Source of the DNA: Oscillospiraceae bacterium
Lineage (GTDB): Bacteria > Bacillota > Clostridia > Oscillospirales > SIG627
DNA length: 64,000 bases
Direction: 5' to 3'
Assembly (NCBI GenBank): GCA_015064635.1
Contig: SVRV01000002.1
Location: 1-64,000 of the forward strand
The position numbers and the translations under genes are program-made. How positions within the stretch are numbered: position 1 is the first letter of the stretch; the number at the start of each line of letters is the position of its first letter. Of the stretch, positions 51,256 through 60,318 are shown piece after piece. The notes beneath the pieces were generated by a model. It searched no databases. It was not told the origin of the DNA and saw nothing but the letters and a program-made list of their open reading frames with translations.

Positions 51256-52112
51256 TACAAAGCCTCCATATAAGCAGATTTCAAAAATAAAGCATCAACA
51301 TCCTGTGTACCCGCAGATTCGCATATAACCGTAGGAGCGACCTTCAACTCGGCTAATGTTTGAGCAAAAATCAAAGGATCGGGTCCAAATTTGCCATTAT
51401 CAAAAGTAAGATGCTTGTATTCTCCACCTTTTGAAAACTCTATACACGAATAGTGGCAGTGCATATTTTCGGCAATATCAGCTCCCAGCGACGACGAAAC
51501 CGTAAAAAACACTCTCTTAATATGGTCAGAACTAACAATGTCCGTTCCAAGTGATCTGGCATACAGATGCCCAAAATCCACAACCGGAACAAATCTCTTA
51601 TCAATTTTACAAAGCTCCATTATTTCAGTGAGAGTGCCAAGCTGATTAATCTTCCCCATAGTTTCGAGTCCGATTTTAATACCATCAAAATCATACTGCT
51701 CAAGCGTCTCCAAAAGCTTATAAAGTGTATCCGAAGCAAGCTTTACAGCTTCTCTTCTGTCTATCTTTGATGCACTTCCGGCATGGACAACAATCAAATT
51801 ACTACCGGTTAATTTAGCAGCATTAAGACTTTGTAAAATATAGCGTATACTACCAAGGCGCTTTGCCGGGTCTATCCCTGATAAAGATATGTAATACGGT
51901 GAATGCAATGACATTGCAACACCGTTTTTTGCCGCCTCCAAGCCAATTGAGGCAAATGTTTCTTCTGAACCGGAAACTCCATTTCCGCATTCGTATTCAT
52001 ATGCATCAAGATTCATTTTCGAAACCCACAGGGGCGCTTCGATACTTGATTTTTTACCGCTTTGTGTAAATAGAGACGAATTTCCGCCCGGACCGAATTT
52101 TGCAAGCTTCAT
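51255..52112 (-). CDS. nfo: Endonuclease IV-like TIM-barrel protein
   Basis: 285 aa. AP endonuclease family 2 layout with metal ligands in IVVHAGSAS, IGLETMGK, PVVDFGHLYARS, MHCHYSCIEF and VICESAG. It is similar in length to endonuclease IV, which cuts DNA at abasic sites. The order of ligand motifs fits, but the match is not as close as for typical Nfo, so a sugar isomerase of the same fold is not excluded. It overlaps the yqeG-like gene by 4 bp. Confidence 0.78.
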   Translation of the reverse strand: MKLAKFGPGGNSSLFTQSGKKSSIEAPLWVSKMNLDAYEYECGNGVSGSEETFASIGLEAAKNGVAMSLHSPYYISLSGIDPAKRLGSIRYILQSLNAAKLTGSNLIVVHAGSASKIDRREAVKLASDTLYKLLETLEQYDFDGIKIGLETMGKINQLGTLTEIMELCKIDKRFVPVVDFGHLYARSLGTDIVSSDHIKRVFFTVSSSLGADIAENMHCHYSCIEFSKGGEYKHLTFDNGKFGPDPLIFAQTLAELKVAPTVICESAGTQDVDALFLKSAYMEAL

Positions 52113-52621
52113 TTGATTCGACCGTAGCCTTTCTTTTTAACATACGAAACAAAAGGAATCTCCAGCACTCTTTTAAACTTTATAAAAAAGCTCTCCTTAT
52201 CATTGATTTTGTCAACCAATATTCCTCTTATATCCGAATTGTTTGCTGCCCAGATATCGGTAAATAACTGATCGCCGACTAAAACAGTTTCGTCCTTTGA
52301 TACATCAAGCTGTTCCATTGCTTGATGTATCTTTTTTGACGAAGGCTTACCGGATTCAAAAGAATATGGGACACCAAGAGGTTCGCAAAAAGCTTTTACT
52401 CTCGGCTCGTGATTGTTAGATATAACAGCAATTTTTATGCCGTGTTCCCGAAGAGACGCAAATAACTCTAATGTTTTGTCCCCGGGCACGGATGTTGCGT
52501 ATGGCTCTAAAGTATTATCAACATCAAACAACACTGCACGTATGTTGTTTTCGTCATAAAACGTAATAGGAACATCATGTATCGAATTAAAATAAAAATG
52601 CGGTTTCAAAAAATTAAACAT
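52109..52621 (-). CDS. YqeG family HAD phosphatase
   Basis: 170 aa. HAD IIIA motifs: VLFDVDNTLEPYAT (motif I), IAVISNNHEPRVKAFC (II), KPSSKKIHQAMEQL (Lys, III) and VLVGDQLFTDIWAAN (IV). YqeG-type phosphatases act on phosphatidylglycerol phosphate in some relatives. ATG 52621 has AAAGGGA; the in-frame TTG upstream is not needed. Confidence 0.92.
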   Translation of the reverse strand: MFNFLKPHFYFNSIHDVPITFYDENNIRAVLFDVDNTLEPYATSVPGDKTLELFASLREHGIKIAVISNNHEPRVKAFCEPLGVPYSFESGKPSSKKIHQAMEQLDVSKDETVLVGDQLFTDIWAANNSDIRGILVDKINDKESFFIKFKRVLEIPFVSYVKKKGYGRIK

Positions 52622-52632
52622 TTCGATCCCTT

Positions 52633-54855
52633 TCAATCTATCCTTTTTTGATTATTATACATTGAAAGTGAATTATTTTCAAGATTTAATTTTCCAAAAT
52701 CACAAAAAGACGATATCTCTTTTTCTTCATTTAAAAATACAGTAATTTTTTTAATTTTGTTGCCATGCTCCGCAAAAGCTAAATTTACCTCTCTTTCTAC
52801 TGTTAATTCAAACATTTTTTTAAGATTTCTATATCCTAAGGCTTTCAATTTTGACGATACAACCAATTTATCCATAACGTCTTCGCTTATATAAAGTTCC
52901 ATTCCTTGCTTTTTACATAAATCCTTCAATTTATAAGACATTTTTCTACAAATCGCATACGAGCATTCAGAATTCGGCGCTTCAAAAGGAATTATCTTAT
53001 CTATTCTTCCGCAAAAAGAAGCTCCAAGCGTTTTGGTCAATTCATTTCTGGCATCAAAGCTTCCTTCGACAAATCCACTTACATTTTTTTCGAAACCCAC
53101 ATTGGAAGTAAAAATAAAGACACATTTACTAAAATCAAATGCTTTACCACGGTTATCATAAGAAATACCCGTGTCAAGAATATTTAATATTACTTTGATT
53201 ACATCGAAATGGGCTTTTTCTATTTCATCGAACAAAAACACTCCGCTATGTCTTTTTGATATTTCGTTAATCAGTATGCCCTTGTCCTCGTACCCGACGT
53301 ATCCGGGAGGTGAACCAATCAATTTAGATACAGAATGCTGTTCTGTAAATTCCCCCATATCAATTTTTATAACGCTGTTTTTTCCAAACAAGAACTCGGA
53401 AACCTTAATTGCAGTGCTTGTCTTGCCGCAGCCGCTTGTCCCAACAAAAAGAAAAGACAGCGGTGTATCTTTTTTTCTCACACCAAAAAGACCGCTTGCA
53501 AGAGTTCTTGCTATCTCTTTAACTTGATTTTTTTGTCCTAAAATGTTTTTGTTAAGATATTCTTCTATACAACTGCACGAGGCACATTTTCTTCTATCTT
53601 TATAAAACATCTGCTTTATGTCTTCAGCCGTCAAACAAGGTTTGCCGTTAATTTTGATTAATGCCGCTCCTTCATCAATTAAATCAATGGCTTTATCCGG
53701 TAAAAATCTGTTTTTAATTTCATTGATAGAAATTTCCAGAGCACATTTCAATGCTTCATCTTCGATTTTTACTTTATGAAATCTTTCATATTTGGGTTTT
53801 AATCCTTTAAGAATTTTTATACACGCCTCTTCAGAGGGCTCATTTACAGTTACACGCTGAAACCGCCTATCAAGCGCCCTATCTTTTTCTATTGTTCCGG
53901 CATATTCATCAAAAGTTGTTGCCCCGATTATGCTTATCTCTCCTCTTGCAAGTTCCGGTTTTAGTATATTTGCCGCATCAAGAGTCCCCTCACCTGCCCC
54001 CGTATTTACAATATTGTGAATTTCATCTATCACCAAAATAATGTTTCCTGACTTTTTTATTTCGCTCAAAATATTTCCAATACGTTCTTCGAAATCACCA
54101 CGGTATTTTGCTCCCGACAAAAGCATTGCTATATTCAATGATACAATCCTTTTTTCGGATAGCTCGTGAGGCACTTTTCCTTCTACAATACGTTGAGCCA
54201 GCCCCTCTGCTATCGAACTCTTTCCTACCCCCGCTTCACCTACAAGGCAAGGATTATTCTTATTCTTTCTTAATAGAATCTGAATAACTCTATTTATCTC
54301 CAAATCACGCTCCAAAACAGGGTCAAGTTTATTTTCTATTGCTAAAAGCGTTATATCGCTGGTATAAGAATTTGTAATCGGAGTTGTTTTTCTCATTTCT
54401 GATATTTTTTCATATGTCAAAGAAAAAGTTTTCATTATTGTGTTTTTAACGTCGCCACGATCAACTTTGCATTTGTTAATTATTCTTATAGCAGTTGAAT
54501 CGTTTTCTTTGAAAAGAATGTGAACCACATCTGCTGTCGATGCTTTTTCTGCACCATGCGAACGTGCATAAATATAGCTCTTAAACAGTACTCCTTCAAG
54601 TGTCTTCGTCATGTCATTTCTACATAAGTCGAGTCTCTCGCCTTGACCGTTAATTCTTATAACTTCATCCATTACTTCCGAGTAATTCAAATAATTTGCA
54701 CCCAAGCCGTATTTTTCGAGCATTTCTCTACTCTTTGTCTTTCCAAGTAATGCTAAAAGTAAATGCTCAGTTCCTATAAAAGAATGCCCTAAATTTGTTG
54801 CTATAACACGAGAAAAATCAAGCATTTCCTCGGCTTCCTTCAACAATAATATCAT
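52633..54855 (-). CDS. ClpC/ClpA-type AAA+ unfoldase
   Basis: 740 aa. N-terminal Clp repeats (residues 1-140, SFIGTEHLLLALLGK), D1 ATPase with VGEAGVGKSSIAEGLA and ILVIDEIHNIV, a short middle part, D2 ATPase with VGTSGCGKTSTAIKV, GSPPGYVGYEDKG and VFLFDEIEKAH. Where ClpC has VGF in the ClpP-binding loop, this protein has SGF (ENVSGF region, after FTSNVGF), so ClpP docking may be altered. The ATG at 54855 follows AGGTG. The yqeG-like gene follows closely. Confidence 0.92.
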   Translation of the reverse strand: MILLLKEAEEMLDFSRVIATNLGHSFIGTEHLLLALLGKTKSREMLEKYGLGANYLNYSEVMDEVIRINGQGERLDLCRNDMTKTLEGVLFKSYIYARSHGAEKASTADVVHILFKENDSTAIRIINKCKVDRGDVKNTIMKTFSLTYEKISEMRKTTPITNSYTSDITLLAIENKLDPVLERDLEINRVIQILLRKNKNNPCLVGEAGVGKSSIAEGLAQRIVEGKVPHELSEKRIVSLNIAMLLSGAKYRGDFEERIGNILSEIKKSGNIILVIDEIHNIVNTGAGEGTLDAANILKPELARGEISIIGATTFDEYAGTIEKDRALDRRFQRVTVNEPSEEACIKILKGLKPKYERFHKVKIEDEALKCALEISINEIKNRFLPDKAIDLIDEGAALIKINGKPCLTAEDIKQMFYKDRRKCASCSCIEEYLNKNILGQKNQVKEIARTLASGLFGVRKKDTPLSFLFVGTSGCGKTSTAIKVSEFLFGKNSVIKIDMGEFTEQHSVSKLIGSPPGYVGYEDKGILINEISKRHSGVFLFDEIEKAHFDVIKVILNILDTGISYDNRGKAFDFSKCVFIFTSNVGFEKNVSGFVEGSFDARNELTKTLGASFCGRIDKIIPFEAPNSECSYAICRKMSYKLKDLCKKQGMELYISEDVMDKLVVSSKLKALGYRNLKKMFELTVEREVNLAFAEHGNKIKKITVFLNEEKEISSFCDFGKLNLENNSLSMYNNQKRID

Positions 54856-54914
54856 TAAATCACCTATCCTCAATGAAATTTTGGTCAACTTTAAAAGAAG
54901 TTATTCTACACCCC

Positions 54915-54943
54915 TTGAAAAAAACTATCAAAAGTACTATAAT
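54915..54943 (+). promoter_or_regulatory. Promoter of trmB
   Basis: TTGAAA (54915-54920), 17 bp, TATAAT (54938-54943). Confidence 0.78.
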
Positions 54944-54949
54944 AATGAA

Positions 54950-55057
54950 AAGTCACATTCGGCATCTGAAGTTTGCTGATGCTCACGAATTCATAGGTGG
55001 ACTTTGTTTGCTATAAGCAACTGCTTATATAATTAAAAATATTTTGGAGTGTGTAAA
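54950..55057 (+). promoter_or_regulatory. Long 5' leader of trmB with hairpins
   Basis: About 108 nt lie between the promoter and the start codon. They hold GGCATC...GATGCT (54961-54983) and TATAAGCAACTGCTTATA (55013-55030). No known riboswitch class is recognised. The leader could be an attenuator or simply untranslated sequence. Confidence 0.4.
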
Positions 55058-55714
55058 TTGAGAGCAAGAAAAAGAAAGAATACTCCCGACAGAATTGTAG
55101 CCTGCTCGGAGTATTTTATAGAAGATCCGTTAGCATATAAAAGCAATTGGAACGAAGCATTTGGCAACAATCAAAATATAAGACTTGAAATCGGGTGCGG
55201 AAAAGGTGATTTTGTAAAAGGAATGGCTGAAAAGAATCCCGATGTCAACTTTATAGCAATAGAGAAAGCAACAGACATCATTGTTCTCGCATTAGAAAAA
55301 ATAAAAGATGCAGGACTAAAAAATGTCCGCTTTATAAACTGCGATGCCGAGCTTTTGACAGAAATTTTTCCGGAAGGCATGTTTGATACAATTTACATAA
55401 ACTTCTGTGATCCATGGCCCAAAAAGCGTCATGCCAAAAGACGTCTTACCAGTCCGATTTTCTTAGAATTGTTTAAAAAAATACTATCAAAAGACGGTGA
55501 AATACATTTCAAGACAGATAACAGACCATTGTTTGATTACTCTCTTGAAACCTTCCCCGAGTGCGGTTACAAACTAAAAAACATATCTTTTGACTTGCAT
55601 ACAGATGAGCTTCCTTACGACAATGTCAAAACAGAATATGAAAGAAACTTTATCGCCAAGGGCTTCAAAATTAATAGACTTGAAGCTTTTATTGAACAGG
55701 AGGAATCACAATAA
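55058..55714 (+). CDS. trmB: tRNA (guanine-N7)-methyltransferase
   Basis: 218 aa. Methylates G46 of tRNA with SAM. Motifs: RLEIGCGKGDFV (SAM), NFIAIEKATDII, INFCDPWPKKRHAKRRL (family signature DPWPK..H.KRR), FKTDNRPLFDYSLE. The start is taken as TTG 55058 (RARKRKN), with GGAG 8 bp upstream; the earlier GTG overlaps that site. Its stop overlaps the ATA start of the next gene. Confidence 0.94.
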   Translation: MRARKRKNTPDRIVACSEYFIEDPLAYKSNWNEAFGNNQNIRLEIGCGKGDFVKGMAEKNPDVNFIAIEKATDIIVLALEKIKDAGLKNVRFINCDAELLTEIFPEGMFDTIYINFCDPWPKKRHAKRRLTSPIFLELFKKILSKDGEIHFKTDNRPLFDYSLETFPECGYKLKNISFDLHTDELPYDNVKTEYERNFIAKGFKINRLEAFIEQEESQ

Positions 55715-56661
55715 AATCCTTTACAGTCAATAAAAATGATGCAGGGCAACGACTTGATAAATATATGTCAAAATCAATGCCAACACTTCCCAAATCTCTT
55801 ATGTACAAGTATATCAGAGAAAAGAGAATTAAAATCAACGGCAAGAAAGCAGAGCAAAGCACAAAACTGCAAGAAGGCGATTTGCTGGAATTCTATATAA
55901 AAGACGAGTTCTTCGATGTACCCACCGATATGTCTTTTACCAAGCTGAATCCGCAGTTAAATATTGTTTACGAAGACGAGAACATATTGCTTGTAGATAA
56001 GAAACCGGGCGTTATAGTACATTCCGATGATAAAGAAACATCCAGCACTCTAATTGATAAGGTAAAAGCCTATCTTTACAAGAAGGGGGAGTTTTCTCCT
56101 GATTCTGAAAGAAGCTTTACTCCGTCGTTGTGTAACAGAATTGACAGAAATACCGGTGGCATAGTAATATGCGCAAAAAATGCAAAAGCTTTGAGATGCA
56201 TGAACGATTTAATCAAAAATAATGAGGTAACAAAAAAATATCTTGCTCTCGTGCACGGAGTTTTTAATAATACAAAGGGCCATATAAAGAATTATTTATT
56301 AAAAAACTCCGAGACAAACACTGTGCAAGTTTTTGAAAAGCCCGTCCCCTCTGCCCTGACAGCAGAATCATATTACACCGTGATAAAAAGCGATAAAAAA
56401 AGAGACCTCTCTCTTGTTGAAGTAGAACTGGTCACAGGAAGAACACACCAAATTCGCGCACAGTTTTCTCATATGGGACACCCACTTGTCGGAGACGGAA
56501 AATACGGTGTCAACAGAGATGATAAAAAGTACGGATACAAATTTCAGGCACTGTACTCTTATCAATTATCAATAAACCCAAAAGACACCAACAATCTCTT
56601 ATACTATTTAAACGGCAAAATTTTTAGTGTAAAAGATGTTTTTTTTAAAGACGAAATATAA
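55711..56661 (+). CDS. RluA-family pseudouridine synthase, apparent ATA start
   Basis: 316 aa if started at ATA 55711. Makes pseudouridine in rRNA. The S4 RNA-binding domain begins KSFTVNKNDAGQRLDKYMSK and the catalytic Asp lies in CNRIDRNTGGIVIC (RxDRxTGG). VTGRTHQIRAQFSHMGHPLVGD is the family C-terminal signature. A complete S4 domain needs the codons before ATG 55765. Between the in-frame TGA at 55693 and that ATG there is no ATG, GTG or TTG. AGGAGG lies 7 bp before ATA 55711. Confidence 0.85.
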   Translation: MKSFTVNKNDAGQRLDKYMSKSMPTLPKSLMYKYIREKRIKINGKKAEQSTKLQEGDLLEFYIKDEFFDVPTDMSFTKLNPQLNIVYEDENILLVDKKPGVIVHSDDKETSSTLIDKVKAYLYKKGEFSPDSERSFTPSLCNRIDRNTGGIVICAKNAKALRCMNDLIKNNEVTKKYLALVHGVFNNTKGHIKNYLLKNSETNTVQVFEKPVPSALTAESYYTVIKSDKKRDLSLVEVELVTGRTHQIRAQFSHMGHPLVGDGKYGVNRDDKKYGYKFQALYSYQLSINPKDTNNLLYYLNGKIFSVKDVFFKDEI

Positions 56662-56686
56662 CCTCACAATTTAAGCAAAAAAAGAC

Positions 56687-56726
56687 AACCGTATTTACGA
56701 AAGACTCGTAAATACGGTTATGTTTT
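56687..56726. terminator. Bidirectional terminator between the pseudouridine synthase and SGNH genes
   Basis: The 14-bp perfect stem AACCGTATTTACGA/TCGTAAATACGGTT has a loop of AAGAC, with T- and A-rich flanks. Confidence 0.88.
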
Positions 56727-57637
56727 CACTTGATCTTATGTGTCCTTATATAATTAAGTATTACATTAAAGCCTTCTTTAGAAAGATGAATTCCGTCACC
56801 ATTTGAATAATCCTTATTAAGATATCCTTTATCATTGACAAGAGCAGTAATAGTATTCAAATAAAACACTCCGTTTTTGTCGGCAAGAGCAGCAATCCAT
56901 GAGTTTGCACGATTAATCTTCTCCATACTTATTGAATTTACGTATTGATAATCGTCACAAACAGGATAAATTGATTGCAATATGATTTTGGTATCATAAG
57001 AACGTTCTTTTATTTCATCAATCAAATCCTGATAATATCCAACGAATTCCTCTTCGGAAAGCATAGACACTCCGTTAACACCCAATGTTAAAACAACAAT
57101 TTTGGGTCTGTTAACTGCAATTGCATCTCCTATCAGCATTTCACTGTCGTCTTCGGGATAAACTATATTTTCACTCAAAAGGTTCCACATAGAAAGTGTG
57201 CCGCTTTTGGGGGTCCATACCTGTTTTGTTTCCTTACCGCCATCAAGCACTTCGTAAAAAATCATTCCGTGTGTGGTAGAATCACCTATAAAAACTATAT
57301 CTTTCAAATAATCTTTTCCACCGTCTTCTGTTTTTGTCAAAACTGAAGATGGGTACTTTTCAATTAATTCTGCGTGTGTAAAAATAGGCTTTGGTGCTCC
57401 ATCTACAAATATGGTTGTATCCTCTTCGGGAAATTCCGCCGGTGGCTCCTTGTTTTCGGTTATAGCTTCATTAGGCGTAGATGTACTTACAGAAGGTGTT
57501 TTTTCAATTTCTTTTGAATTATTGGTTTCAGCATCGGAAAGCAAATCCTTCAATAAATAAACAGCAAAAAATACTATTGCTATAACACATACCACGCAAA
57601 AAATCGGAAATACTCTTAATTTTCTTTTTCTCGTCAT
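56726..57637 (-). CDS. Membrane-anchored SGNH/GDSL hydrolase
   Basis: 303 aa. An N-terminal membrane helix (FPIFCVVCVIAIVFFAVYLL) and a Thr/Ser/Glu-rich linker put the catalytic domain outside. GDSL blocks: VFIGDSTTHGM (Ser), LTLGVNGVS (block III-like), YSNGDGIHLSKEGF (Asp, His). Such enzymes often remove acetyl groups from peptidoglycan or polysaccharide; the substrate here is inferred only. Confidence 0.88.
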   Translation of the reverse strand: MTRKRKLRVFPIFCVVCVIAIVFFAVYLLKDLLSDAETNNSKEIEKTPSVSTSTPNEAITENKEPPAEFPEEDTTIFVDGAPKPIFTHAELIEKYPSSVLTKTEDGGKDYLKDIVFIGDSTTHGMIFYEVLDGGKETKQVWTPKSGTLSMWNLLSENIVYPEDDSEMLIGDAIAVNRPKIVVLTLGVNGVSMLSEEEFVGYYQDLIDEIKERSYDTKIILQSIYPVCDDYQYVNSISMEKINRANSWIAALADKNGVFYLNTITALVNDKGYLNKDYSNGDGIHLSKEGFNVILNYIRTHKIK

Positions 57638-57654
57638 ATTTTACTCCATGAGAA

Positions 57655-57677
57655 GTGCCCGTGATAAACACGGGCAC
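57655..57677 (-). terminator. Hairpin behind ispH-rpsA
   Basis: GTGCCCGTG/CACGGGCAC with a 5-nt loop, 12 bp behind the stop codon. The T run behind it is weak, so termination efficiency is uncertain. Confidence 0.5.
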
Positions 57678-57688
57678 AAAATCAAATG

Positions 57689-59716
57689 TTATTCAGTAAC
57701 TTCTGCTGCTTCCTCTTCAACTGCAGGCTCAGCATCAGGAAGAAGAGCTCTGATTGAAAGACTAACCTTCTTTGCCTCGTCGTCAATTTCAGTAATCTTA
57801 GCATCTACCTCATCGCCAACCTTAAGAACATCCTCAGGCTTAGCAATCTTAGTATTGGAAATCTGTGAAATGTGGATAAGACCGTCAACACCGGGAACAA
57901 TCTCTGCAAATGCACCAAAAGGCATAATGTTAACTATCTTAACCTTGGCAACATCTTCAACACTATATGTGTCATTGAATACCTTCCAAGGATTTGTAGC
58001 ATCGGTCTTATATCCAAGAGAAATACGATTCTTTTCCTTGTCAAATTCCTTAACAAATACTGTAAGCTCATCACCAATGCTTACTACTTCGGAAGGATGC
58101 TTCAAGCGAAGCCAAGAAAGCTCAGTGATATGTACCATACCATCTACGCCACCAAGATCAACAAATGCACCAAAGTTGGTTATTGATTTAACCTTACCTG
58201 TGTAAACCTTACCTTCCTCTATTTCAGCCCAGAACTTTTCAGCAAGTGCCTTCTTCTCTTCGCGAGCAACAACGCGAATAGAGCCAACTGCACGTCTCTT
58301 CTGCTGATCAGCTTCGATAAGCTTGAACTTAACTGTTGTTCCGTTAAGCTGAGCGAGATCTGCACCCATAGGAACGTTAGTCTGAGACGCAGGAACAAAT
58401 ACTCTTATGCCGTTCCAAATAACTACAACGCCTCCACGTACAACTTCGATAACTCTTCCTTCAAGAACTTCGTTAGCATTGTACACTTCTTCTACTTTAA
58501 CCCACTTGGAGAAATAATCAACCTTCTTCTTAGATACCTGAACAGTACCTTCGGGGTCATTGAACTTCATGAGAAGAACTGTAATTTCGTCTCCAACATG
58601 GAACTCAGCCATTACATCAAGTGAAGGATCATCGGTAATCTCATCAAAAGCAAGAATACCGGTGTGCTTGATACCAAGATCAACATGAATCTCAGCAGGT
58701 GTAACCGATGTAATAACGCCCGTAACCTTTTCTCCTGTATTTAAAGTTTTGAATGACTTCTCAAGCATTTCAGCAAAACTCATGTTATCGCTGATTGCTG
58801 CATCCTTTGCCTCTACGGCAGTGTTTTCTGTGTTTGTGATTTCTGACATTTTGTTTATAACCTCCTGTATAATTCTGTCAGGTGTCGATGCACCGGCAGT
58901 AATACCAATTTTATTTTTCCCTATGAGTACATGCTCATCCAAATCATCTGCATTGCATACCCATACGGTGTCACAAAATTCAGAAGATATGTCATACAGC
59001 TTCTTGGTATTGGAACTATTCTTGCCTCCAATCACAACCATAAGGTCCGATTCCGAGGCAATTTTTTTGGCATCTTCTTGACGATTTTGTGTAACGCTAC
59101 ATATTGTATCAAATAAAGTTAAATTTGTATATAGTTTTTCGAGAAATTTAACACAAATTTTCCATTCGTTAATATTTTGTGTAGTTTGCGCAATAACTAC
59201 CTTTCTCTTTTGTATATCGTCAGGTATAAGACTTATGTTATTTTTTAAATCCTCAAAGCAATTGACAACAATATATTTAGAATCGTCCTCCACATCTGAA
59301 ATATAGCTACATATCCCACGAATTTCCGGGTGCTTCTTGTTTCCGATTACAATAAAATACGGAGAGTCTTTTGCTTTTTCGTTTAAAACTATTTCCCAAA
59401 TCTTTTTAACAAAAGGACAGGTTGTATCAACATACTCCAACTTATTAGCGTTTAGAGTATCATATGTCGATTTTAATGCGCCGTGAGCTCTGATAAAAAC
59501 AAGAGAAGACTCCGGGGTAAGCAAAGATAGATCACTGTTTTCCTCAAGTCTTTTAACGCCCCGAGATGCTAAATATGACATATAGTCGTCATTGTGTATA
59601 AGGTCTCCTAATGTCATTATTTCTTTTTTTGTCACAGAAATAGTGTTTTCGATTAAATCTGCGGCTCGTTTTACACCAAAGCAAAACCCCGCATAGTCAG
59701 ACTTTTTTATAATCAT
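57689..59716 (-). CDS. ispH: IspH-ribosomal protein S1 fusion
   Basis: 675 aa. Residues 1-285 are IspH (LytB), the last [4Fe-4S] enzyme of the MEP isoprenoid pathway: YAGFCFGVKRA (Cys12), DTTCPFVKKI, GKNSSNTKKLY, GITAGASTPD. Residues 320-660 hold four S1 RNA-binding domains (for example GKVKSITNFGAFVDLGGVDG, VDGLIHISQIS). This fusion is known in Clostridia. It overlaps plsC by 4 bp. Confidence 0.95.
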   Translation of the reverse strand: MIIKKSDYAGFCFGVKRAADLIENTISVTKKEIMTLGDLIHNDDYMSYLASRGVKRLEENSDLSLLTPESSLVFIRAHGALKSTYDTLNANKLEYVDTTCPFVKKIWEIVLNEKAKDSPYFIVIGNKKHPEIRGICSYISDVEDDSKYIVVNCFEDLKNNISLIPDDIQKRKVVIAQTTQNINEWKICVKFLEKLYTNLTLFDTICSVTQNRQEDAKKIASESDLMVVIGGKNSSNTKKLYDISSEFCDTVWVCNADDLDEHVLIGKNKIGITAGASTPDRIIQEVINKMSEITNTENTAVEAKDAAISDNMSFAEMLEKSFKTLNTGEKVTGVITSVTPAEIHVDLGIKHTGILAFDEITDDPSLDVMAEFHVGDEITVLLMKFNDPEGTVQVSKKKVDYFSKWVKVEEVYNANEVLEGRVIEVVRGGVVVIWNGIRVFVPASQTNVPMGADLAQLNGTTVKFKLIEADQQKRRAVGSIRVVAREEKKALAEKFWAEIEEGKVYTGKVKSITNFGAFVDLGGVDGMVHITELSWLRLKHPSEVVSIGDELTVFVKEFDKEKNRISLGYKTDATNPWKVFNDTYSVEDVAKVKIVNIMPFGAFAEIVPGVDGLIHISQISNTKIAKPEDVLKVGDEVDAKITEIDDEAKKVSLSIRALLPDAEPAVEEEAAEVTE

Positions 59717-60318
59717 TTTTTCTCCAGTTTAACTAAATCACATATTTTACCAAAAATATGTTGTGATGCATTTAAATAATCCTTACCGTCAGGTCCAAAA
59801 TCAATATCTTCAAATTTTATAACATCACCTATGGTCACCGTGATTTTTCTAAAAAGCTTGATTTTATAATTTTTCGTATAAATACCTACCGGAAGCACGC
59901 CCGACTCAGCTTTAGCACAAATGAATCCTACTCCCTTTTTGGCTTGTTCGGCTTGAGGTTCAATGTGTAACCTGGTTCCCTGCGGAAACAAAGAGAAACA
60001 TCCTCCTGATTTAATTATTTCAATAGCTTTTTTTATAGCACTTGTGTCTTGACCGCTTTTGCTAACCGGGAACGCTCCAAATGCTCTGATGATATTTTTT
60101 AAAATAGGTACTCTAAACAAGCTTTCCTTCGCCATAAAGTTAATGGGCAAGCCTGTTGCGACAACAGTCAAAACAGGATCCCAGTTAGATAAATGATTTG
60201 CACAAATAATTGTTTTCTCAGGCAATTCTTTTGTACTTCTCAAATCAACTATTTTCACTCTCAAAAAAAGTTTAACAAGCGGAGAAATAAGCTTAATAAC
60301 AAATCTATAAAACTTCAT
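59713..60318 (-). CDS. plsC: 1-acyl-sn-glycerol-3-phosphate acyltransferase
   Basis: A 201-aa membrane-associated acyltransferase making phosphatidic acid. Motifs: CANHLSNWDP (HxxxxD), FRVPILKNIIRAFGAFPVSK, FPQGTRL (block III), LPVGIYTKN. The cmk-plsC-ispH/rpsA order with overlaps (14 and 4 bp) is typical of Clostridia. Confidence 0.95.
   Translation of the reverse strand: MKFYRFVIKLISPLVKLFLRVKIVDLRSTKELPEKTIICANHLSNWDPVLTVVATGLPINFMAKESLFRVPILKNIIRAFGAFPVSKSGQDTSAIKKAIEIIKSGGCFSLFPQGTRLHIEPQAEQAKKGVGFICAKAESGVLPVGIYTKNYKIKLFRKITVTIGDVIKFEDIDFGPDGKDYLNASQHIFGKICDLVKLEKK

Noticed and set aside
57689-59716. Missed stop or frameshift joining ispH and rpsA
   Set aside because: This fusion is established in Clostridia, and the frame is uninterrupted with a plausible linker.
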